In this document: in pieces, positions 1-5,590 of the stretch
Position numbering within the stretch: position 1 is the first letter of the stretch
Layout of the letters: the number at the start of each line of letters is the position of its first letter
Assembly: GCA_943845485.1 (NCBI GenBank)
Contig: CALTNV010000123.1
Coordinates: 1-6,432 of the forward strand
From: an uncultured Flavobacteriales bacterium
Lineage (GTDB): Bacteria; Bacteroidota; Bacteroidia; Flavobacteriales; CALTNV01
Direction: 5' to 3'
DNA length: 6,432 nucleotides
The notes under the pieces: generated by a model
Told to the model about the DNA's origin: nothing
Databases searched by the model: none
Seen by the model: only the letters and a program-made list of their open reading frames with translations
Program-made: the position numbers and the translations under genes

Positions 1-825
1 GTTTTTTTTGCCAAAAACATACTAGAATCTTGGGGGTTAATTGTTAAAATTGGTGATTATGCTTTTAACAAGAATACTTTATATGCCGGTTCTGACTCTC
101 AACGGTTAAATGATTTTCAAATAGCTATTAATGATGTAGAAGCTAAAGCTATTTTTTGTGCAAGAGGAGGGTATGGTTCTATAAGAATTGTTGATGATCT
201 AAATTGGGATTTATTTAAATTATACCCTAAGTGGATTGTAGGATTTAGTGATATTACTGTTTTTCATTCTTATGTTTCTAATTGTTTAAATATAACCTCT
301 CTTCATGCAAGTATGCCTTTAAATTTTGCTGATAATTCAATAAGTTCTATGGATAGGTTAAGATCTAACTTGTTTGGACAATTAACTTCTTATTGTTTTT
401 CAGATGTTAGTGATTATAATGTTAATGGGTTAGGTAGTGGTGTTTTAGTTGGAGGTAATCTATCTGTATATTTTAGTTTGATGGGAACTTTTATGCAAAA
501 TACTTTTTCTAATGTCATATTGTTTATAGAGGATTTATCAGAAATGAAATATCATATTGATAGAATGCTATACAGTATTGAATATAGTAGTTTTTATAAG
601 TCCTTAAAGGGGGTTGTTGTTGGTAGTTTTACTAGTATTGTTGACGGTTCAGTTCCTTTTGGTTTATCTATAGAAGAAATCCTTTTATCCCATTTTTCGT
701 CTTTAAAGATACCTGTTTTGTTTGATTTTCCTGCTGGGCATATTAATAATAATAACCCTTTAGTTTTAGGTTGTGAAGTTACCTTAGAGGTTCAACAAAA
801 TAAGGCTACTTTAGTTTATGGGTAA
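1..825 (+). CDS. LD-carboxypeptidase (peptidase family S66), 5'-truncated by the window edge
   Basis: The reading frame is open from base 1 to the TAA at 823-825, giving 274 visible residues. S66 enzymes are usually about 300 residues, so roughly the first 25-30 residues lie outside the window. The family trims the terminal D-alanine from murein tetrapeptides in the cytoplasm during peptidoglycan recycling. All three parts of the Ser-Glu-His triad are visible. The nucleophile is Ser in GFSDIT (codon 247-249), following the conserved CARGGYGS segment. The Glu is in LFIEDLSE (codon 529-531), and the His is in FPAGH (codon 739-741). The internal ATG at 313 is not the start, because the CARGGYGS and GFSD motifs lie before it in the same frame. 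The stop overlaps the start of yraN by 8 bases, suggesting translational coupling. The family is clear; exact substrate (murein peptide or a microcin-like peptide, as in MccF) is inferred. Confidence 0.93.
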   Translation, partial: VFFAKNILESWGLIVKIGDYAFNKNTLYAGSDSQRLNDFQIAINDVEAKAIFCARGGYGSIRIVDDLNWDLFKLYPKWIVGFSDITVFHSYVSNCLNITSLHASMPLNFADNSISSMDRLRSNLFGQLTSYCFSDVSDYNVNGLGSGVLVGGNLSVYFSLMGTFMQNTFSNVILFIEDLSEMKYHIDRMLYSIEYSSFYKSLKGVVVGSFTSIVDGSVPFGLSIEEILLSHFSSLKIPVLFDFPAGHINNNNPLVLGCEVTLEVQQNKATLVYG

Positions 826-1168
826 TTATAAAATAAAACTAGGGAAAGAAGGGGAAGTAGTTGCTAAAGGCTTTTTATTAAAAAAAGGGTATGTTTTTTT
901 AGCTGAAAATTATAGGTATAAGAGGTCAGAGGTTGATTTGATTTTTAAAGATGGTAATGATATTGTTTTTGTTGAAGTGAAGACAAGGAGTAGTGTTGAA
1001 AATATTGATTTCAACACTATTGTAAGTTTAGCTCAGCAAAATAAGATAAAATATGGAGCATCGGCTTTCTTAGATACCTTTTTGTTTGATTTCAATGAGG
1101 TTCGATTTGATCTCCTTATAGTCTCATCCAATGGTGTTCCGGTTGATTATATTTTAAATGCTTTTTAA
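818..1168 (+). CDS. yraN: YraN/UPF0102 family protein, predicted endonuclease-like fold
   Basis: This 116-residue protein has the usual UPF0102 length and layout. An N-terminal GKEGE..A..FL..KGY segment spans residues 9-25, followed by AENYR (29-33), EVDLI (38-42) and FVEVKTR (51-57). Asp40, Glu53 and Lys55 form the D...ExK pattern of restriction-endonuclease-like (PD-(D/E)XK) nucleases, and Glu13 is the usual upstream acidic residue. The family resembles Holliday-junction resolvases, but its cellular role is not settled, so nuclease activity is inferred from the motif. The ATG at 818 lies inside the last codons of the LD-carboxypeptidase gene, an 8-base overlap that points to co-transcription. 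An 11-bp hairpin lies inside the gene at 991-1019. No signal peptide or membrane segment is seen, so the protein is presumably cytoplasmic. Confidence 0.93.
   Translation: MGNYKIKLGKEGEVVAKGFLLKKGYVFLAENYRYKRSEVDLIFKDGNDIVFVEVKTRSSVENIDFNTIVSLAQQNKIKYGASAFLDTFLFDFNEVRFDLLIVSSNGVPVDYILNAF
991..1019 (+). repeat. Intragenic inverted repeat in yraN, 11-bp perfect arms
   Basis: The left arm (991-1001, beginning TAGTGTTG) pairs perfectly with the right arm (1009-1019, ending CAACACTA) around a 7-base A+T loop at 1002-1008. The next outward pair (990/1020) would be a G-U wobble in RNA. It sits between the FVEVKTR motif and the C-terminal half of yraN. No T-run follows, so it does not look like a terminator. 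It could be a chance structure in A+T-rich DNA or an RNA-processing or pausing site. Confidence 0.6.
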
Positions 1169-1205
1169 TCTGTTTTAAATAATGGAAAGTGTTATATTTT
1201 TTAGG

Positions 1206-1213
1206 TATTTTTG
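1206..1213 (+). promoter_or_regulatory. Possible Bacteroidota -7 promoter box before the pseudouridine synthase gene
   Basis: TATTTTTG matches the Bacteroidota consensus TAnnTTTG exactly and lies 18 bases before the ATG at 1232. No convincing TTG/TTTG -33 element is visible about 20 bases upstream. The area is T-rich, so a chance match is quite possible. If real, it would give the synthase gene its own short-leader transcript. Confidence 0.3.
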
Positions 1214-1231
1214 TTTTTCGAAATAGAAGTT

Positions 1232-2113
1232 ATGAGAAATAATAAATCATCATCAAGAAATAATAAACATAATAAAAATACTAAAGGTTCAAATGCTAGT
1301 TCTAAAAGCAAAAAATCTTCTGATTATTTTAATAAAATAGACTCTAAAAAATCATCGAAAAAAGTTAAAGTCGCTCTGCCTAAATTTGATGGTTTAACAA
1401 GGTTAAACAAGTATATAGCTAATGCTGGTGTGTGTTCAAGAAGAGATGCTGATGTGTTAATAAATTCTGGAATTATATCTGTTAATGGTAATATAGTTAC
1501 TGAATTAGGTTTTAAAGTTAAAGAAGGAGATGTTGTTCGTTATGGAGATCAGAAATTGAGTCATGAAAAGAAAGTTTATTTTGTTTTAAACAAGCCTAAA
1601 AACTTTAATTCTGTTTTTACAGATGATAAAACTGAAAAAACGGTTATGAATTTAATTAAAGATGCTAGTAAATATCAAGTTTATCCTGTTGGCAAGCTTG
1701 ATAAAATGTCTACAGGTATTTTATTATTTACTAATGATTCGGATTTATCTTTAAAATTAAGTCATCCTAAATTTAAAGTTCATAAGGTTTATCATCTCCA
1801 TTTAGATAAAAAAGTAGCCAAAGAAGATTTAGAGTCTTTAGCTGATGGTGTTACAATGGAGGAGGGGTTTTTTAAGGTTGATAAAATATCTTACGTTGGT
1901 AAAAATGAGGATGATGTTGATAAAAAACAAATTGGAATAGAGCTTACTTCGGGAAAAACTAATAACATAAAGAGAGCTTTTGCTCATTTAGGTTATGATG
2001 TAATTAAGTTAGATAGAATTTCATTTGGAGCAATTACAAAAAAGAATTTACCTAGAGGACAATGGAGAGCATTGTCAGACTCTGAAGTAGATTTTTTAAA
2101 AATGCTAAAATAA
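1232..2113 (+). CDS. RsuA/RluB/RluF-type rRNA pseudouridine synthase with S4 domain
   Basis: The protein (293 residues from ATG 1232) isomerises a uridine in rRNA to pseudouridine in the cytoplasm. Residues 1-50 are a low-complexity Ser/Asn/Lys-rich basic tail, as often seen in Bacteroidota members. An S4 RNA-binding domain follows at about 54-110, with LNKYIANAGVCSRR and the VNG turn. The catalytic domain starts at YFVLNKPKNF (117-126). Catalytic Asp157 lies in VGKLDKMSTG, followed by LLFTNDSDL. KVYHLHLD (185-192) and KLDRISFGAI (259-268) are also family landmarks. The usual GRNRxVRR-like motif is altered to GKTNNIKR (241-248). ATG 1232 is preferred to the in-frame TTG at 1211, which would overlap a possible -7 promoter box and add seven residues of no recognised motif. 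The family is clear, but which rRNA position is modified cannot be told from sequence. Confidence 0.92.
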   Translation: MRNNKSSSRNNKHNKNTKGSNASSKSKKSSDYFNKIDSKKSSKKVKVALPKFDGLTRLNKYIANAGVCSRRDADVLINSGIISVNGNIVTELGFKVKEGDVVRYGDQKLSHEKKVYFVLNKPKNFNSVFTDDKTEKTVMNLIKDASKYQVYPVGKLDKMSTGILLFTNDSDLSLKLSHPKFKVHKVYHLHLDKKVAKEDLESLADGVTMEEGFFKVDKISYVGKNEDDVDKKQIGIELTSGKTNNIKRAFAHLGYDVIKLDRISFGAITKKNLPRGQWRALSDSEVDFLKMLK

Positions 2114-2178
2114 TATATGTAGTATTGTGGTTATAATTTATAAGATACTTAAATTTAAGTCATTAAATTATAATACAA

Positions 2179-4812
2179 ATGAGTACAGTTATTAAAGAAC
2201 AAAAGATATATAACAACCAAAATAGATTTAAGAAGGTTCTTAAATCTATTTTGGTTGTTTTTTTATGCATAAGTGTTTTTCTAGTTGTTACTTCATTAGT
2301 AATTTCAAAAGTTTATAAATCAGAAATAAAAAGCTTTGTAATTACACAAGTTGAAGAGCTTATAAAAGCTGATATAGATGTTGATAAAATAGAATTGTCC
2401 CTTTTTGAAAAATTTCCAAAAGTTTCCTTATCCTTTAGTAATTTTGATGTTGTTTCTTCATATTACAAAAAGAAAGATACTTTATTAATAGGTCGAAAAT
2501 TATTTTTTGAATTTGATATGATTGATGTTTTACAACATAATTATCAAATTAACAGTTTAGCTTTTGAAGATGCATTTATCAATTTTAAAATCAACCAACA
2601 AGGTGTTTCAAATTTTGACATCTTTAAAACTAAACTCAAATCAGACTCATCAAGTTCAATTCTATTGTCATTAGATAATGTTCAGTTTAAAAATATTGAT
2701 ATTGTTTACAAAGATGATAAACAAGGTGTTTTCTTTAATACAACTTTAAAGGAGGCTAAATTCAAAGGGGATTTCAATAAATTAGATTTAGATGTAAAAG
2801 TTTATAATGACTTTTATATTCATAATTTAACTTTTAATGACTTTGTTCTAGAAGAAAAAAATCTAGTTTTTGATGGTGTTTTTCATCTTGATAAAATAAA
2901 TAAAGTTCTTAGTCTTTCAGATAATAGTTTATCAATTTCAGATTTTAATTTTTTAGTAAATGGAGAGGTCGATTATTCTTATGAAGATAAATTTAACTTG
3001 AATATATCTTGTACTACATCCAATGTTAATATTTCTTCTGTAGAGATGATTGACAAAGAGTTTTATGATGAATACCTAAAGCTTTATAAGCTTAATGGAA
3101 CTGTAGATTTAGATGCTACTATTGTTGGTTTTATGTCTCGGTCTGAGTTTCCAACTCTAAATTTAGGATTTAATGTGTATGATGCAGGTTTTCAATTGTT
3201 GGAATTACCTTTTAACGATGTTGGAATAAAAGGTATTCTTCAGTTAGATGAAAACATTAATCAATTAAAAGTTTTATCATCATCATTAAGTTTATATGAT
3301 GATGATATTGTTTTAAATGGTGTATATTCATTTAAGGATGAAAATAACGTAAAATTTAATCTTCAATCTGGTCTTTCAAAATTTTCATCTTCCGAAATCT
3401 TAAAATTACTAAGTACTGATTCATTGAATATGACTTTTAATGGAAATACTGATCTAGATATTCAAGGGGTTGTTGATTTTGAGGCTGACAAAATCTTTCT
3501 TAAATCATTAATTGGTTATGTACAAACACGAGATGGTATTCTTAATATTGGAAGTAATAATCGTTTAGAGTTAGAGAAAATTCAGGTTGATTTCAATCAA
3601 AATGGTAGTTTGCATTTTAATCTAACTTCACTGTATAACAATGAAAATTGTAGTGCTAATGTTTTAGTGCAAAATTTTAAGGATTATTTTAATGGTAAGT
3701 CATCTTTTATTTATTCTAAAGGAAAAATATTTTTAGATAAATTTTTGATTCCAGTTAATGATAATTCAAGTTCAAAACATGATGGTCTTATTATTCCTGA
3801 TTTTCTGAATGCAGATGTTGATTTAAAGATTAATGAAGTTTTATTTTCCTCTGTTACTTTGAGCAATTTTAAATTACAAGGAAAAATTTCCCCTAATAAT
3901 ATTAATATTTCTGATTATCGATTTAATATTTTTGATGGATTAGTAGTTGGAAATGCAAAGGTGAATCAATCAAATGTTTTTGTTCATACAGATATTTCTG
4001 ATGTGGATTTTCAAACGTTATTTAAAGCTTTTGATAATTTTGATCAACAAAATATAACAAGTGAACATATAACTGGTGTTTGTGATTTAGTGTTTGATAC
4101 TAAAATGCCTTTTAATTCTTCTGATATGAAGTCTGAAGTGATTGTTGTTGGTGATTTTAAAATTAAGAACGGTCAGTTGCTCCAAGTTCCCATTATAGAT
4201 GATATAGTCAGGTATTTAGATAAGAATATGATTACTAAAAGTGTACTTGATATGAAGCATTTGAAAGCTGTTTCTAAAGAAATTTATTTTGATGAGATAA
4301 AAAACACATTTTTGATTAAAAATGGAGGGTTACTTATTCCTGATTTTACTATTAAAAGCTCTGTTTTAGATGTTAACTTAGAAGGTGAACAAAAATTATC
4401 TGGTTATTTTAATTACAAAATGAATTTTAGACTAGCAGAAATAGTTGGTGATTCTCAAGATGATGATAACGAGTTTGGGGTAGTAGAAGATGATGGTACA
4501 GGGATGAGAGTTTTTATGAAGGTTTTTGGTACACCAGATAGTGTCACTTTTGAAATGGATAAGAAAACTAAGAAAAGTTATTCAAAAAATAATAATAAAA
4601 CAGAAAAGAAGATTTTGTCTGATATAATAAAATCTGAATTGCCATTTTTAAATAAAAGTAAAAAGAAAAATGATGCTGATAAAGATGGGGTTATTAATAG
4701 AAGTTCATCTGAAAAAGTCGAGTTTCAATTTGAAGAAGAGAGAGATGAAGTAATTATTAAGGAAGAAAAAATATCAAATGATGCAGAGTTTCAGTTTGAA
4801 ATAGAAGAGTAG
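2179..4812 (+). CDS. AsmA/TamB-like inner-membrane-anchored envelope protein
   Basis: This 877-residue protein begins with a short basic cytoplasmic segment and one membrane anchor (about residues 21-45), so the bulk should be periplasmic. Residues 47-95 (beginning YKSEIKSFV and including ELSLFEKFPKVSLSFSNF) resemble the AsmA N-terminus. The middle is a long stretch of alternating beta-type sequence. An AsmA-like C-terminal domain (about 575-795) includes FNIFDGLVVGNAKV, GDFKIKNGQLLQVP and a closing VFGTPDSVTFEMD. Family members are linked to outer-membrane biogenesis and possibly bridge-like lipid transport; applying that here is inference. Residues 795-877 form a charged tail, lysine-rich then acidic, with a DADKDGV segment (832-838) and two EFQFE copies (848-852, 870-874). 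Codons 12-27 form a terminator-like palindrome. The gene lies 65 bases after the synthase gene, with no clear promoter between. ATG 2179 is the only ATG that includes the anchor. Confidence 0.85.
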   Translation: MSTVIKEQKIYNNQNRFKKVLKSILVVFLCISVFLVVTSLVISKVYKSEIKSFVITQVEELIKADIDVDKIELSLFEKFPKVSLSFSNFDVVSSYYKKKDTLLIGRKLFFEFDMIDVLQHNYQINSLAFEDAFINFKINQQGVSNFDIFKTKLKSDSSSSILLSLDNVQFKNIDIVYKDDKQGVFFNTTLKEAKFKGDFNKLDLDVKVYNDFYIHNLTFNDFVLEEKNLVFDGVFHLDKINKVLSLSDNSLSISDFNFLVNGEVDYSYEDKFNLNISCTTSNVNISSVEMIDKEFYDEYLKLYKLNGTVDLDATIVGFMSRSEFPTLNLGFNVYDAGFQLLELPFNDVGIKGILQLDENINQLKVLSSSLSLYDDDIVLNGVYSFKDENNVKFNLQSGLSKFSSSEILKLLSTDSLNMTFNGNTDLDIQGVVDFEADKIFLKSLIGYVQTRDGILNIGSNNRLELEKIQVDFNQNGSLHFNLTSLYNNENCSANVLVQNFKDYFNGKSSFIYSKGKIFLDKFLIPVNDNSSSKHDGLIIPDFLNADVDLKINEVLFSSVTLSNFKLQGKISPNNINISDYRFNIFDGLVVGNAKVNQSNVFVHTDISDVDFQTLFKAFDNFDQQNITSEHITGVCDLVFDTKMPFNSSDMKSEVIVVGDFKIKNGQLLQVPIIDDIVRYLDKNMITKSVLDMKHLKAVSKEIYFDEIKNTFLIKNGGLLIPDFTIKSSVLDVNLEGEQKLSGYFNYKMNFRLAEIVGDSQDDDNEFGVVEDDGTGMRVFMKVFGTPDSVTFEMDKKTKKSYSKNNNKTEKKILSDIIKSELPFLNKSKKKNDADKDGVINRSSSEKVEFQFEEERDEVIIKEEKISNDAEFQFEIEE
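2212..2264 (+). terminator. Terminator-shaped 48-bp near-perfect palindrome plus T7, inside the AsmA-like gene
   Basis: Arms at 2212-2234 and 2237-2259 pair at all 23 positions around a central GG (2235-2236), checked base by base. The run of T at 2258-2264 follows directly, giving the hairpin-plus-T-tract shape of an intrinsic terminator on the plus strand. On the minus strand the hairpin would be followed by ATATAT, so it is one-sided. Each arm has only 5 G/C of 23, but the length compensates. It lies 33 bases after the AsmA-like ATG and 98 bases after the synthase stop. It is therefore in coding sequence (codons 12-27), where it could act as an attenuator or a leaky end for the upstream transcript. 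The structure is certain; termination function is inferred. Confidence 0.6.
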
Positions 4813-4823
4813 TTATTAATTAA

Positions 4824-4866
4824 GCACAAAAAAACCGAGATGTTTATATCTCGGTTTTTTTTGTGC
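4824..4866. terminator. Bidirectional intrinsic terminator between convergent genes
   Basis: A 7-bp stem (CCGAGAT 4835-4841 with ATCTCGG 4848-4854) closes a 6-base loop. It is flanked by A7 on the left (4828-4834) and T8 on the right (4855-4862), so each strand reads a G/C-containing hairpin followed by a T-run. The outer GCAC (4824-4827) and GTGC (4863-4866) extend the pairing further. It sits 11 bases after the AsmA-like stop and 14 bases after the facing lipoprotein stop, ideally placed to end both transcripts. Confidence 0.93.
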
Positions 4867-4880
4867 ACTAAATTTATTTT

Positions 4881-5162
4881 TTAGTGAGCTTCGTGTCCTT
4901 CATGAGTTTCGTGAGCTGCTTCAGTATGAAGAGTATCAACAGTCTCAGTTACAACAACAGTAGAGTCAGCCATTTCAGTAACAGTTACATCGTCAACAAC
5001 AACTGTAGAGTCATTAATTTCTTCAACAGTTACAACTTCTTCAGCAACAACAACTTCGTTAGCTAAATCAGCAGCTTCATTAGTAGTTTCATTTTTAGCA
5101 TCACCACAAGCTACTAACCCTAATGTAGCAGCAGCAAATAAAGATAAAGTTAATTTTTTCAT
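4881..5162 (-). CDS. Small acidic, His-tailed lipoprotein of unknown function
   Basis: This 93-residue protein starts with MKK and a hydrophobic segment ending in the lipobox LVAC, predicting cleavage before lipidated Cys19 and export to the envelope. The mature part (75 residues) is very acidic and rich in Val, Thr, Glu and Ala, with almost no basic residues besides His. Two 15-residue units (44-58 and 59-73) share 10 positions, each with DSTVVV; the DNA repeats with a 45-bp period. The tail has five His (79, 84, 87, 90, 93), mostly three residues apart, which could bind metal. Codons favour GTT, ACT, GCT and GAA over the more varied neighbours, suggesting high expression. It is transcribed alone, with a shared terminator at its end. 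I recognise only the general class of small acidic Bacteroidota lipoproteins, not a named family. Confidence 0.85.
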   Translation of the reverse strand: MKKLTLSLFAAATLGLVACGDAKNETTNEAADLANEVVVAEEVVTVEEINDSTVVVDDVTVTEMADSTVVVTETVDTLHTEAAHETHEGHEAH

Positions 5163-5199
5163 TTCTTTAAATTTTAAATATCAGTTTAACAATTATGTG

Positions 5200-5232
5200 C
5201 AAAATACAAAAAAATCTTACTTAATTAACAAA
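5200..5232 (-). promoter_or_regulatory. Possible promoter of the small lipoprotein gene
   Basis: Read on the minus strand, TTTG (5232-5229) is followed after 22 bases by TATTTTG (5206-5200), close to the Bacteroidota pattern TTTG...TAnnTTTG but one base short in the -7 box. Initiation would fall about 30 bases before the lipoprotein ATG at 5162. The match is imperfect in A+T-rich DNA. Confidence 0.35.
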
Positions 5233-5287
5233 TTTTAGTATTTTTTTTAATCTTTATGTTTTTAATAATTGCTTCCCTTGTGTGAAA

Positions 5288-5321
5288 TAGTAGTCTACTA
5301 ATTTAGTAGTCTACTAAATTA
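5288..5321. promoter_or_regulatory. Tandem palindromic operator-like repeats before the sulfate operon
   Basis: The 13-mer TAGTAGTCTACTA occurs twice, at 5288-5300 and 5304-5316 (16-bp period). Each copy is a palindrome apart from its central T. The second extends to 11-bp perfect arms (5299-5309 with 5311-5321). A third symmetry axis at 5302 pairs CTACTAA with TTAGTAG (5295-5301, 5303-5309). The repeats end 6 bases before the perfect -7 box at 5327 and cover where a -33 element would be. This is the expected position of a dimeric transcription factor site controlling DUF2061-cysH-cysD. The regulator is not in the window; an Rrf2-type cysteine or sulfur regulator is only a guess. Confidence 0.65.
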
Positions 5322-5326
5322 TTATC

Positions 5327-5334
5327 TATATTTG
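5327..5334 (+). promoter_or_regulatory. Bacteroidota -7 promoter box of the DUF2061-cysH-cysD operon
   Basis: TATATTTG matches TAnnTTTG exactly and lies 19 bases before the DUF2061 ATG at 5354, so the transcript leader would be only about a dozen bases. The usual TTG/TTTG -33 element is absent; that place is occupied by the tandem palindromes, which suggests a regulated promoter. Confidence 0.6.
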
Positions 5335-5353
5335 CCTAAAATCTATTTTTGAT

Positions 5354-5584
5354 ATGCTATTAGATGTAATTTTTAAATCAAAAACCTCTTCAGGTGATAG
5401 TGGCAAAAAAAGTTTTGCAAAAGCAATCTCTTGGAGGTTGTTAGGGACTATAGATACGATTATTATCTCTTATGTAATTACTGGAGAAATAAAGTCAGCT
5501 ATATCTATAGGTAGTATAGAGGTGTTTACTAAAATTGTACTTTATTATTTACATGAAAGAGCATGGAATAAATTTAAATTTTAA
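5354..5584 (+). CDS. DUF2061 family small membrane protein, first gene of sulfate-assimilation operon
   Basis: This 76-residue protein shows the DUF2061 layout: a basic lead ending KSFAKAISWRLLG (19-31), a hydrophobic segment TIDTIIISYVITG (32-44), a second hydrophobic segment with GSIEVFTKIVLYY (53-65), and the closing HERAW (67-71). Two short membrane segments (about 30-45 and 48-66) with both ends probably in the cytoplasm are likely. The molecular role of DUF2061 is unknown. Its position 6 bases before cysH, directly after the operon promoter, suggests a job tied to sulfate uptake or reduction, for example helping a transporter or sensing; that is inference from context. ATG 5354 is the first in-frame ATG and sits properly behind the -7 box. 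The first 18 residues, rich in Lys, Ser and Gly, precede the conserved domain. Confidence 0.85.
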   Translation: MLLDVIFKSKTSSGDSGKKSFAKAISWRLLGTIDTIIISYVITGEIKSAISIGSIEVFTKIVLYYLHERAWNKFKF

Positions 5585-5590
5585 AAGCTT

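Noticed and set aside
313..825. ATG 313 as the start of the first gene
   Set aside because: The frame is open to base 1 and the upstream part encodes the conserved CARGGYGS and catalytic GFSD motifs.
1211..1231. TTG at 1211 as the start of the pseudouridine synthase
   Set aside because: It adds seven residues with no family match and overlaps a TAnnTTTG promoter-like box; ATG 1232 begins the basic tail typical of the family.
2148..2159. CTTAAATTTAAG palindrome between the synthase and AsmA-like genes as an operator
   Set aside because: Twelve A+T-dominated bases in an A+T-rich gap, with no recognisable promoter box beside it; too easily due to chance.
2114..2178. Separate promoter for the AsmA-like gene in the 65-base gap
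   Set aside because: A TTG occurs at 2125-2127 but no TAnnTTTG box follows at proper spacing.
3275..3307. 12-bp inverted repeat inside the AsmA-like gene
   Set aside because: It arises from TCA TCA TCA (Ser) facing GAT GAT GAT (Asp) triplet runs, so simple codon repetition explains the pairing; no T-run follows.
4884..5066. Plus-strand 60-residue reading frame opposite the lipoprotein gene
   Set aside because: Ser/Asn/Val-rich shadow of the minus-strand repeats; no family resemblance, and the lipoprotein with a clear lipobox explains the region.
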